DNA of 37,339 bases from Terriglobia bacterium (lineage in GTDB: Bacteria; Acidobacteriota; Terriglobia; Bryobacterales; Bryobacteraceae): the NCBI GenBank assembly GCA_010084195.1, contig RGPS01000035.1, forward strand, positions 1 to 37,339, read 5' to 3'. The position numbers and the translations under genes are program-made. A model generated the notes under the pieces. The model was given only the letters and a program-made list of their open reading frames with translations. It ran no database searches and was not told the DNA's origin. This document shows positions 7,728 through 15,932 of the stretch, one piece after another. The first letter of the stretch is position 1. Each line of letters starts with the position of its first letter.

Positions 7728-8927
7728 CTATTGGGTGAAATCGCGCAGTAACTGCACCGTTTTGGGGTAGTCGCCGACGTTAGGATCCCAGCCATTTTTC
7801 GAGCCGTGGGTCGCCCAGTCCAGAGGGGTGCCCTGGTAGTCGTTGTTGGTGTCTGTCGAGTCAGCCCCGGCGGCGAGCAACCGGCCAACGAGTTCGGTAT
7901 TGCCATGAAAGGCCGCCCAGTGGAGGACGGTCGCGTTGTGCTGGCTGCGGGCATCAAGGGGAAAACCGACCGCAAGGAGGAGGGTGGCAGTGGTGGTGTC
8001 GTTATTGCGGGCTGCATGCGCCAGATGACGCCTCGCGGCAGGCGTAAACTCATGCACCGGCACGGGACAGGCGACTTCCTCGTGCAGCCAACAGGCGTTG
8101 AGGAAATACTCGTCCGGGGGGCAGCGAGACTGCAGGTATCGGGCGAGCTCGGGGTATCTGAATTTTAGTGCGACCTGAACAGCAGAGACGTGCCAGCCGA
8201 GTTCCCACTGGTAGATGGTGCCGCCATACGGAGAACCCATAAGCGGGAACCATTCATCGCTGACCCGCGTGCGAATGGCTTCGGGGTCCTGCAGGAGGAT
8301 GGCGTCAACCAGGCTTTGATCGCCGAGCGCCGCAGCCATCAGGACGTCGGTTTGACACCCTTTGGAGATCAGAAACCGTGCAACTGCCGGATGAGATTTC
8401 ACCAGATACTGGGCGGCAGTGGAAGAGTGGTCGATGTCGCGGCCGTTGATGTCAGCGCCGTTGGCGAGCAGGAACTCGGCAATTTCGGGAGTGGTCGCGT
8501 AATGCAGCGGGAATTTCCCGTCGCCACCCCGAGCGTGGACCAGGGTTGGATCGGCTTCGACAAGCTTGCGAAGTTCCGGGAGCATCCCGAGTCGGGCGGC
8601 AGCGTGGACCGTTAGCCTGGCCCCGAGTGACAGGGCGTGGGCCGCGAGGTCAGGGGCAAGCATTTCGAGCGCGTGGAAGCCACCTGACTCCCACTTGGTA
8701 AGGGCGTTGAGGTTGGCACCAAAATCGGCCAGAACGTCAATCATGGCCGCGCTGCGGGCGTTGTGGATCGGCGCGGAGTTGAAGCTGCCGGTGGTTCCGT
8801 CGAGGAGGTGCCGCAGCCCGGGCTGGGCCTCAAGCAGGCGACGAAGGCTGGCGGCGTTGTCGCCATGGAAAGCGGCCATGGCCTGTTGCAGGATGTTGGG
8901 GTCCACTATAGGATCATAAATGCACAT
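7728..8927 (-). CDS. Ankyrin-repeat protein
   Basis: The protein is built mainly of ankyrin-type repeats. Examples are GKFPLHYATTPEIAEFLLAN, then GADINGRDIDHSS; AAQYLVKSHPAVARFLISKG; and near the C-terminus ATVLHWAAFHGNTELVGRLL, then AAGADSTDTNNDYQGTPLDW. No signal peptide or enzyme domain is visible, so it is probably a cytoplasmic protein-binding scaffold; its partner is unknown. It lies about 30 bp upstream of the Rieske gene on the same strand and may be co-transcribed with the quinol-oxidase genes. The start is uncertain: ATG 8927, GTG 8906 and an ATG near 8882 are all in frame. A longer frame reaching 9146 would run through the oppositely oriented gene and is not accepted. Confidence 0.8.
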   Translation of the reverse strand: MCIYDPIVDPNILQQAMAAFHGDNAASLRRLLEAQPGLRHLLDGTTGSFNSAPIHNARSAAMIDVLADFGANLNALTKWESGGFHALEMLAPDLAAHALSLGARLTVHAAARLGMLPELRKLVEADPTLVHARGGDGKFPLHYATTPEIAEFLLANGADINGRDIDHSSTAAQYLVKSHPAVARFLISKGCQTDVLMAAALGDQSLVDAILLQDPEAIRTRVSDEWFPLMGSPYGGTIYQWELGWHVSAVQVALKFRYPELARYLQSRCPPDEYFLNACWLHEEVACPVPVHEFTPAARRHLAHAARNNDTTTATLLLAVGFPLDARSQHNATVLHWAAFHGNTELVGRLLAAGADSTDTNNDYQGTPLDWATHGSKNGWDPNVGDYPKTVQLLRDFTQ

Positions 8928-10005
8928 GAAACGCCGTGAACTTTTCCAACTCGCCCTTGCAGCGCCCCTGTTGGCGCAAAGCACCAAACGACGCACTGCG
9001 GTCTCCATTCGGGGGGACCAGTTCTTTATCAACGGCAAAGTCACATATCCTGGCCGAAAGTACCAGGGGATGAAGATTGAAGGCCTGCTGATGAATTCGC
9101 GAGTCGTCCAGGGCATCTTCGACGATGCGAACCCGGAGACCCGCAAGCGCTGGGCCTACCCCGACACGGGCCAGTGGGATGCGGAGCGCAATACGCGCGA
9201 GTTTCTTGCTGCGATGCCGGAGTGGAAGAAGAACGGGCTGCTGGGGTTCACGATTAACTTCCAGGGCGGGAGTCCCGAGGGGTATTCGAAGTCGCAGCCG
9301 TGGGATACCGGGGCCTTCCGTCCGGACGGCAGTCTGATACCCGAGTATGTGGCTCGGCTGAAGAAGATTCTGGATCGGGCCGATGAGCTGGGCATGGTGG
9401 CGATCGTCGGGTACTTCTACTTCGGGCAGGATCAGAAATTGAAGGATGAGACGGCAGTGAAGGCTGCGGTCACCAGCGCGACCAACTGGCTGCTGGACGG
9501 GGGCTACACGAACATCCTGGTGGAAGTGGCGAATGAGACAAACATCAAGGCTTATGACCACGAGATTATCAAGCAGGCCCGTGTTCATGAGCTGATTGAT
9601 CAGGTAAAGAGTTTGAAGCGTGGTTCGCGCCGATTGTTGGCCGGAACCAGCTACGGAGGCGGAACGCCAGCGGCGTCGAACGTCATCAAGGTCTCCGACT
9701 TTTTGCTCCTGCACGGGAATGGCGCAGATGACCCGGCCCGAATCCTGAAGATGATCCAGACAAGCCGCGCAGCGGAAGGTTACCGGACGATGCCGGTCAT
9801 GATCAACGAAGACGATCACTTCCGGTTTGGTGATGCGCAGAATCATCTGATGACCGCCCTCGGTCAGTACGTGTCATGGGGCTACTTCGATCCCGGCGCG
9901 AATAACTACAAGGACGGCTACCAGTGCCCGCCCGTGCAGTGGGGCATAAACACGGATCGCAAGAAGGAATTCTTCGCGAAGCTGAAAGAGATTACGGGGG
10001 GTTAG
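8926..10005 (+). CDS. Tat-exported glycoside-hydrolase-like TIM-barrel protein
   Basis: The N-terminus MKRRELFQLALAAPLLAQ has a twin-arginine motif followed by a hydrophobic stretch, so export by the Tat route is likely. The body resembles clan A (GH5-like) TIM barrels: ILVEVANETN has the strand-4 'NE' pattern of the acid/base catalyst, and VMINEDDHF near residue 290 could be the strand-7 Glu nucleophile. Aromatic-rich stretches such as YVSWGYFDPG fit a sugar-binding cleft. The substrate cannot be told. ATG 8920 is an alternative start giving two more residues. It ends 12 bp from the convergent isomerase-like gene, and its start faces the ankyrin gene with no free promoter space. Confidence 0.65.
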   Translation: MKRRELFQLALAAPLLAQSTKRRTAVSIRGDQFFINGKVTYPGRKYQGMKIEGLLMNSRVVQGIFDDANPETRKRWAYPDTGQWDAERNTREFLAAMPEWKKNGLLGFTINFQGGSPEGYSKSQPWDTGAFRPDGSLIPEYVARLKKILDRADELGMVAIVGYFYFGQDQKLKDETAVKAAVTSATNWLLDGGYTNILVEVANETNIKAYDHEIIKQARVHELIDQVKSLKRGSRRLLAGTSYGGGTPAASNVIKVSDFLLLHGNGADDPARILKMIQTSRAAEGYRTMPVMINEDDHFRFGDAQNHLMTALGQYVSWGYFDPGANNYKDGYQCPPVQWGINTDRKKEFFAKLKEITGG

Positions 10006-10017
10006 TCCCCGTTACAC

Positions 10018-10911
10018 TCAGGCCTTGTAGTTCTTCAGGAAAACGGCACTTAGGCGGAAAGACTCCAGCACGTCGAGCTTGCTCGGTTCCAGCGGATCTC
10101 CGTTCAGTGTGGCAACGCCATACGCACCCACCTCGGCGACGTAGCTGCGGATGCCTGCTTTCGCGGCAACGGCGAAAATCTTTGGCCAATCGAGGTTGCC
10201 CTCTCCCACCGGAACGCTTGCCTTGCCCTTAACGAAATCCTTCGCATGAAGTGAGAAGCAGCGGTCGGCATACCTCATCAGACAGGCGACAGGGTCCCCC
10301 CCCCCGAAGGTCAGGTTACCTACATCAATCTGGAACTTCACCAGTTTCGGGTCGGTGCCGGCAGTCAGAATATCGAAAGGCACCTGGCCATCCACAGGCA
10401 CAAATTCGATCTCGTGATTGTGATAGCCGAGCAGATAACCTTCCTTCTGCGTTTTTGCCCCGATAACATTGAGCTGGTCGGCCATCCACTTCCAGTCATC
10501 GGCCGTCTTCCGGCGGGGTCCAGGCGAGCAGACCATGGACTTGAGGCCGAGGTCATGCGCCTTCTCCATGGTGGGGCCAAAGGACTCGGTGAAGTCCTTG
10601 TAGGAATAGTGGCCGTTCTCCACGAACAGACCGCCGCCCTCAATCCCCTTTCGGATTTCCTTTGCGGTCAGGTTGACTATGTTGGGCTGGCGCGGCGAGA
10701 AGGTGACCAGATCGACGAAGCTGTAGCCAAAACCCGCCATCTTCTTCCAGGTGCCTTCCCAATCCTTGTTGAGATATTCGAGGATCTCAAAACACTGGAA
10801 GCCGATGGGCTGGTTCATGGGCGCAGCGAGGAGTCTCCCACCGGAGGCGAGAACCCCGCCTGTGAGAGCGGCTGCGCTGTGGCGGAACAAGGTTCTTCTG
10901 GAAATCTGCAT
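10018..10911 (-). CDS. Tat-exported sugar phosphate isomerase/epimerase-like protein
   Basis: The 297-residue protein begins MQISRRTLFRHSAAALTGG, a clear Tat signal (SRRTLF). The mature part is a xylose-isomerase-like (AP endonuclease 2 fold) TIM barrel. The segments FGYSFVDLVTFSP, LGYHNHEIEF, KFQIDVGNLTFGG, FSLHAKDFV and SYVAEVG carry the Glu/His/Asp residues that usually bind a divalent metal in this fold. Members include inosose dehydratases, tagatose and hexulose 3-epimerases and many uncharacterised proteins, so the substrate is open. It lies 26 bp downstream of the beta-helix gene on the same strand, suggesting one exported carbohydrate-processing unit. Confidence 0.8.
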   Translation of the reverse strand: MQISRRTLFRHSAAALTGGVLASGGRLLAAPMNQPIGFQCFEILEYLNKDWEGTWKKMAGFGYSFVDLVTFSPRQPNIVNLTAKEIRKGIEGGGLFVENGHYSYKDFTESFGPTMEKAHDLGLKSMVCSPGPRRKTADDWKWMADQLNVIGAKTQKEGYLLGYHNHEIEFVPVDGQVPFDILTAGTDPKLVKFQIDVGNLTFGGGDPVACLMRYADRCFSLHAKDFVKGKASVPVGEGNLDWPKIFAVAAKAGIRSYVAEVGAYGVATLNGDPLEPSKLDVLESFRLSAVFLKNYKA

Positions 10912-10937
10912 GACGGAATCCTATCGCACTTCTCGGG

Positions 10938-12887
10938 CTATCGGTAGAACGGTGCCCAGGTTAGCCACGTCGGGCCGTACTTCTGCTCGGGGGCTCCGGA
11001 TTCCAGAGCTCCGAGATCCGGGGCTTTACCGACAAAGTTGTCGTTGACTCCGGGGATCTTGACGCCTGCGTCTACAGCTTTGCTGCCGGGCTTGAGTTTG
11101 AAGTTCAGATCCATCGCATGATAGACCGCATGGCGGTTGGCCGGGTTGGGCGGCGAGAGCTTTTCGAAGATGTCGAAGTCGACTTCGATTCCATGTGCTT
11201 CCTGGCCAGTGGCCGCTTTCAGATCTGCCAGCTTCGCGAAAGTCTTCCATTCGGTCGGCTTTGGTTCGTAGGCGGTCGTGCCCTTAGCCGGGGAGAGCCA
11301 CTGGTATTGCGCAGCTACACCCTTGTTGGGGCGGAAGCCGTTGTAGTCGGTCGAGAAGGCGTCCGTCGCGTTGGCCCAGGCCATGATGCCCCTCTCGGGC
11401 GTGTCGCGCCCCAGGAACAGATTATTGCGGAAGTGCGCATTCGAATAAGGATCCTTCACGATCTGCTCGCCGATGAAGGTGTTATGCCAGACGAACATAC
11501 CCGCAGGCTTGGCTGAGAACTTCAGCGCCACTCCACTGGGCACGTTGTAAAGCAGGTTGCGGTAGAAGTAGATCGGACCGCCGAAAACAGGCTGGGAACT
11601 GTAGCCGCCCTGGGCCGCATTGACTCCCCGGTTTTCGAACACGCGGACGTTGTGGGCACTACCATCGGTCTCGACGAAATCGTCATTGGACATGTGGAAG
11701 TCGTTGCCGTAAATGTCGATGGATGAGGCCTGGCGTTCCGGGTCCTTTTCCGGGGTGCCATAGGTGGAGATGCCGAGCGCGTCATGGAAGTACGCGATGG
11801 CGTTGCGGGCCACGACGTGGCCGGGCCCATAGAGTTTTACGGCGTAGTAACTGGTTAGTTGGTGGGATCCATAAGGTCCGGCGCTGGCCCAGAGGGGGCC
11901 GGTCCAGCCAACCAGGCGGAAACGGTCGTCACGCCCAAGGAAAAGATTGTCAGCGATATAGAAGTCGCTGGAGCCCGCGAATTCGGTCCAGACTCCAAAG
12001 CCGATGTTTTCAAAACGGCAGTTTTTCACGGCAAGGCCGACGGCACCCAGCGTTTCCTTCTGGCCGGCGAAGATGCCGATATCGGTATTTCGGATGGTGA
12101 TGTTTTCGAAGATGTGGTAGCGGGAAGCCACGACGTCGAACATGCTGTGGTTGCCGTCGCCATCGAAGACAACTTCGCCGTCACCGGCAGCCTTGATGGT
12201 GATGGGCTTTTCCGGGGTACCCTTCAGCGTTAGCGACATGGAGCCATCGAACGGGGTCATCATGGGGTCGACGTAGTTGAGACGCTCAGGTCTGTAGAGG
12301 CCGGCGTGCATCAGAATGGTGTCGCCGGGTTGCAGGCGGCGTTCCCAGACCACCGACCAATCGCCGAGACCCGCACCGTAATAGGCCTCCAGCAGGCTGG
12401 CGAAGTTGGGCTCCTGTTTTTCGCCTTTGTAGTCGGGAGGGTAGACGTGGAGTTTGCGGCCTCCCGAGTACTCCTTCGGTTCCGAGCGGGTCTTGACCTT
12501 GACGGTTTGGGCAGCTTGGCCGGTGACGCCGTCGGGATCAGACATCTGAAATCGGCACTCGTACTCGGTGCCAGGCTTCAGGTTCAGGATGCTGCCCGCG
12601 AAGCCGTGGGGAACGGTGTAATCGAAGTGTTCACGGGCGCGGAAGATGCGTTCACCCCCGATGCGAACCAGGGGGAGAGCTTCGCGCCAGGAACTCTCGC
12701 CGGTTGCGCGGAATTGCACGGTGACGGCCGCGTTACGGTTGGCGTCACCGTCGATGGCCCATTCGAAGCCGAGATTGAGGAGCGTGGGGTGTTCGACAAC
12801 GAACTTTCCGGATGTAGTCGCATTCTGGGCGTAAGCGATTGCGGACAGAGCGAAGGACAGGGTCGCGAGGTGAAAGAAAGTCTTCAT
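10938..12887 (-). CDS. Secreted right-handed parallel beta-helix protein
   Basis: The 649-residue protein has a signal peptide (MKTFFHLATLSFALSAIAYA). Residues ~30-135 look like a fibronectin-III/Ig-type module ending LKPGTEYECRFQMSDPDG. The central part is a parallel beta-helix of the pectate-lyase-like kind. It has short rungs such as YHIFENITIRNTDIGIF, LAVKNCRFENIGFGVW, IDIYGNDFHMSNDD and NVRVFENRG, the last with the Asn/Asp-rich turns typical of polysaccharide lyases and epimerases. The C-terminal motif DLGALE is common in these proteins. Likely role is binding or cleaving an extracellular polysaccharide; the exact activity is not determinable. It is divergent from the acylase gene with a 57-bp spacer that should hold both promoters. 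Confidence 0.85.
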   Translation of the reverse strand: MKTFFHLATLSFALSAIAYAQNATTSGKFVVEHPTLLNLGFEWAIDGDANRNAAVTVQFRATGESSWREALPLVRIGGERIFRAREHFDYTVPHGFAGSILNLKPGTEYECRFQMSDPDGVTGQAAQTVKVKTRSEPKEYSGGRKLHVYPPDYKGEKQEPNFASLLEAYYGAGLGDWSVVWERRLQPGDTILMHAGLYRPERLNYVDPMMTPFDGSMSLTLKGTPEKPITIKAAGDGEVVFDGDGNHSMFDVVASRYHIFENITIRNTDIGIFAGQKETLGAVGLAVKNCRFENIGFGVWTEFAGSSDFYIADNLFLGRDDRFRLVGWTGPLWASAGPYGSHQLTSYYAVKLYGPGHVVARNAIAYFHDALGISTYGTPEKDPERQASSIDIYGNDFHMSNDDFVETDGSAHNVRVFENRGVNAAQGGYSSQPVFGGPIYFYRNLLYNVPSGVALKFSAKPAGMFVWHNTFIGEQIVKDPYSNAHFRNNLFLGRDTPERGIMAWANATDAFSTDYNGFRPNKGVAAQYQWLSPAKGTTAYEPKPTEWKTFAKLADLKAATGQEAHGIEVDFDIFEKLSPPNPANRHAVYHAMDLNFKLKPGSKAVDAGVKIPGVNDNFVGKAPDLGALESGAPEQKYGPTWLTWAPFYR

Positions 12888-12944
12888 GGCTCCATCTAAT
12901 TTATCTGATCGGGGGGCAGTGCGCTAAATTGGCGTGTAACCCTT

Positions 12945-15080
12945 ATGAAGACCTTCCTCCTCATACTCTTCACAATGTTTGGTCTTCAGGCCGCTCCCGC
13001 TGACCTCAGACGGCTGGAAAAAGTGGCAAAGAAGGTCACGATCATCCGCGATGACTGGGGGATTGCGCATGTGTATGCGAAGACCGACGCCGAGGTAGTG
13101 TTCGGGGCAATGTATGCGCAGGCAGAAGACGACTTCAATCGCGTGGAGACAAACTACCTGAACGCGCTGGGGCGGCTCGCGGAGACGCAGGGCGCAGATA
13201 AAATGATTCAGGATCTGCGGATGCGGCTGTTTATCGACCCTGCGGAACTGAAGAAGGCGTATGCAACCAGTCCGGTATGGCTGAAGAAGCTGATGGATGG
13301 GTGGGCAGACGGGCTGAATTATTACCTCGCAAAGCACCCGGAGGTGAAGCCTCGCGTGCTCCGCCATTTTGAGCCGTGGATGGCGCTGAGCTTTTCAGAG
13401 GGTTCGATCGGTGGCGATATTGAGCGTGTGAATCTGGCGCAGTTGCAGGCGTTTTACGACAGGATGCGGGCATTTGCGGTGGCTCCCGAAGTGGCGGACG
13501 ATGCGGGGCAGCCGAAGGAGCCGACTGGCTCGAACGGCATGGCAATCGCGCCTTCGAATACAACGGGGAAGCATGCGCTGTTGCTGATTAATCCGCATAC
13601 GAGCTTCTACTTCCGGTCGGAACTACAAATGGTGAGCGAAGAAGGTTTGAACGCTTATGGTGCTTCGACGTGGGGTCAGTTTTTCATTTATCAGGGCTTC
13701 AACGACAAAGCCGGGTGGATGCATACATCGAGCGGGGTGGATGTGATCGACGAATACCTGGAAACGGTGGAAAACCGCGGCGGGAAGTACTTCTATAAGT
13801 TCGGGAATGAGTGGCGTCCGATGACGGCGACGGAGATTCTGATCCCGTATAAATCAGCGGGGGGGATGAGTACTCGGCGGTTTACGATTTACAAGACGCA
13901 CCATGGCCCCGTGGTTCGCGAGGCCGACGGAAAGTGGGTCTCGGTGAAGCTGATGCAGGAGCCTGTGAAAGCTCTGACCCAGTCTTATACGCGGACAAAG
14001 GCGCGTAACTACAAGGACTACCGGCAGACGATGGAGTTAAAGACGAACTCCTCGAACAACACGATTTTTGCGGATTCTGAGGGGAATATTGCGTACTTCC
14101 ACGGGAACTATGTGCCGAAGCGGGACACGGCGTTTGACTGGAAGAAGCCTGTGGAGGGGAGTAATCCGGCAACCGAGTACAAGGGGCTGCATGAGTTGAG
14201 TGAACTGCCGCAGTTGCTGAACCCGGTGAGCGGTTGGCTGTACAACTCAAACAACTCGCCGTGGACGGCGGCGGGGCCGAGCAGTCCGAAGAAGGAAGAG
14301 TTTCCTGCGTACGTCGAGAATGGCGGCGAGACCGCGCGGGGGCGGCATGGCGTGATGGTGTTGCAGAATAAGAAGGACTTCACGATCAAGAGCTTGCTGG
14401 AGGCAGCCTATGACAGTTATCTGCCGTGGTTTGAGAAGCCGCTGCCTGCGTTGTTGAAGGCGTGGGATGCGTTGCCTGCGGGGAATGCGCTGAAAGCGCA
14501 GACAACAGCTCAGATTGCCGTTTTGCGGGGCTGGAATATGCGATGGGGCGTGAATTCAGTACCGACCTCTGTAGGGGTGTTCTGGGGCGAGGAGTTGCGG
14601 CGCAAGGCGGGTCGGGCTGGTGCGGAAGAGGCGTCGGGCCAGGTGATGCTGCAGGCTCTGGTGGGAGCTTCCGAAAAGCTGACAGCGGACTTCGGCAAGT
14701 GGGATACGCCGTGGGGCGACATCAATCGGTTCCAGCGGCTGACTGCTGATACTCAGCATCCGTTCAATGACGCGGGGCCGAGCCTTCCGGTGGGGTTCAC
14801 TTCGCAGGACTGGGGTTCGCTGGCGTCATTTGGGTGGACGACGTATCCGAACACGAAGAAACGCTATGGCATTACCGGCAACAGCTTCGTCGCGGTGGTG
14901 GAGTTTGGCGAGAAGGTAAAGGCCATGGCGGTGTCGGCGGGCGGTGAGAGCTCGGATACGAAGTCGAAGCACTTTAAAGATCAGGCGCTTCGGTACAGCA
15001 ACGGGGACCTCCGGGAAGTGTATTTCTATAAGTCGCAGTTGCAGGGTCATACGGAGCGCGAATATCATCCAGGCCAGTAA
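12945..15080 (+). CDS. Penicillin acylase / acyl-homoserine lactone acylase-family hydrolase
   Basis: This is a 711-residue Ntn-hydrolase precursor with a signal peptide (MKTFLLILFTMFGLQAA), so periplasmic. The alpha-chain part contains VTIIRDDWGIAHVYAKT and GAMYAQAEDDF, both typical. The processing site and N-terminal nucleophile of the beta chain are at Gly195-Ser196-Asn197 in PTGSNGMAIAPSNT, and INPHTSFYF follows as the usual 'NDPH' strand. The HHGPVV and TNSSNNTIFADSEGNIAY segments supply the conserved His and Asn regions. The family cleaves amides such as N-acyl homoserine lactones, beta-lactams or acyl peptides; the substrate here is not predictable. The RlmA-like gene follows with almost no gap. 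Confidence 0.9.
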   Translation: MKTFLLILFTMFGLQAAPADLRRLEKVAKKVTIIRDDWGIAHVYAKTDAEVVFGAMYAQAEDDFNRVETNYLNALGRLAETQGADKMIQDLRMRLFIDPAELKKAYATSPVWLKKLMDGWADGLNYYLAKHPEVKPRVLRHFEPWMALSFSEGSIGGDIERVNLAQLQAFYDRMRAFAVAPEVADDAGQPKEPTGSNGMAIAPSNTTGKHALLLINPHTSFYFRSELQMVSEEGLNAYGASTWGQFFIYQGFNDKAGWMHTSSGVDVIDEYLETVENRGGKYFYKFGNEWRPMTATEILIPYKSAGGMSTRRFTIYKTHHGPVVREADGKWVSVKLMQEPVKALTQSYTRTKARNYKDYRQTMELKTNSSNNTIFADSEGNIAYFHGNYVPKRDTAFDWKKPVEGSNPATEYKGLHELSELPQLLNPVSGWLYNSNNSPWTAAGPSSPKKEEFPAYVENGGETARGRHGVMVLQNKKDFTIKSLLEAAYDSYLPWFEKPLPALLKAWDALPAGNALKAQTTAQIAVLRGWNMRWGVNSVPTSVGVFWGEELRRKAGRAGAEEASGQVMLQALVGASEKLTADFGKWDTPWGDINRFQRLTADTQHPFNDAGPSLPVGFTSQDWGSLASFGWTTYPNTKKRYGITGNSFVAVVEFGEKVKAMAVSAGGESSDTKSKHFKDQALRYSNGDLREVYFYKSQLQGHTEREYHPGQ

Positions 15081-15084
15081 ATTA

Positions 15085-15843
15085 ATTTGTCCGGTTCGGG
15101 AGTGCCACCTGGGGTTGGTGCGGGAAGAGCGGCGAGTTGTGTGTCCGAAGGGCCACTCGTTTGATCTGGCCCGCAGCGGTTATCTGAATCTGCTTCAACC
15201 GCAGGACAAGAAGTCCAAACAACCGGGCGATACGCCTGTGGCGGTGGCCGGCCGGCGCCGTTTGCATGACTTGGGCGTCACCGAACCTCTGTTCGCGGCG
15301 ATTGCGGAAATGGCCGGAGCGGGGCCGAGTGATGCGGTGCTGGACGCGGGGTGCGGCGACGGGTATTATCTCGGCTCGCTGCAGAAGCAGACGGGATGCG
15401 AGGCGTATGGCGTGGATATCTCGATACCGGCGGTGGATGCGGCGGCGAAACGGTACCGGCAAGTGGACTGGATTGTGGCGAACGCCGACCGGGAGATACC
15501 GTACAGGTCGAAATCATTTGGGTTGGTGATGTCGATTACCGCCAGGATGAATGCCCCGGAGTTTCGTCGGGTTCTGCGAGACGAAGGGCGGTTGCTGGTA
15601 GCGATTCCGGCTCCGGATGATTTGGTGGAATTGCGGGGTGTGGGGCGAGAGCGCGTGGAACGGACGGTGGAGACGTTTGCGGGCTTATTTCAGTTGAAAG
15701 AACACCGCCGGGTGACGACGACTGCCGCACTGGACAAGACCGCCATCGAAGACATTCGCCATGCGATCTACCGGCCCCTGCAGCAGGAAGCGGCTCGCGC
15801 GATGCAGGTGACGTTTAGTCTGGATTTACTGCTTTTCGTCTGA
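15085..15843 (+). CDS. rlmA: RlmA-like 23S rRNA (guanine-N1)-methyltransferase
   Basis: Similarity to RlmA begins at LICPVRECHLGL and CPKGHSFD, the N-terminal zinc module, then SGYLNLLQPQDKKSKQPGD (the E. coli equivalent is EGYVNLLPVQHKRSRDPGD). The SAM-binding motif is VLDAGCGDGYY, and the total length matches the ~270-residue family. It should methylate N1 of a guanine in 23S rRNA helix 35. Two oddities stand out. The first zinc pair is C-x4-C instead of C-x2-C, and no ATG/GTG/TTG lies where the protein should begin. In-frame choices are ATT 15085, TTG 15115 or GTG 15118 (both lose the first two Cys), or GTG 14944 deep in the upstream gene. The start given is provisional; translation is likely coupled to the acylase gene ending at 15080. 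Confidence 0.8.
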   Translation: MCPVRECHLGLVREERRVVCPKGHSFDLARSGYLNLLQPQDKKSKQPGDTPVAVAGRRRLHDLGVTEPLFAAIAEMAGAGPSDAVLDAGCGDGYYLGSLQKQTGCEAYGVDISIPAVDAAAKRYRQVDWIVANADREIPYRSKSFGLVMSITARMNAPEFRRVLRDEGRLLVAIPAPDDLVELRGVGRERVERTVETFAGLFQLKEHRRVTTTAALDKTAIEDIRHAIYRPLQQEAARAMQVTFSLDLLLFV

Positions 15844-15932
15844 TTCCCTGGCTGCTTCGGGAGGCTCCCGGTTTCGCGTTAACGCCCCGGGCCCGAGACA
15901 TTGCAGTCCCGGACCGGGGCACATTGAGGAAG

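Noticed and set aside
15844..15932. CGGGAGGCTCCCG hairpin between the RlmA-like gene and the esterase
   Set aside because: The stem is only 5 bp with a 3-nt loop and no T-run follows, so not called a terminator.
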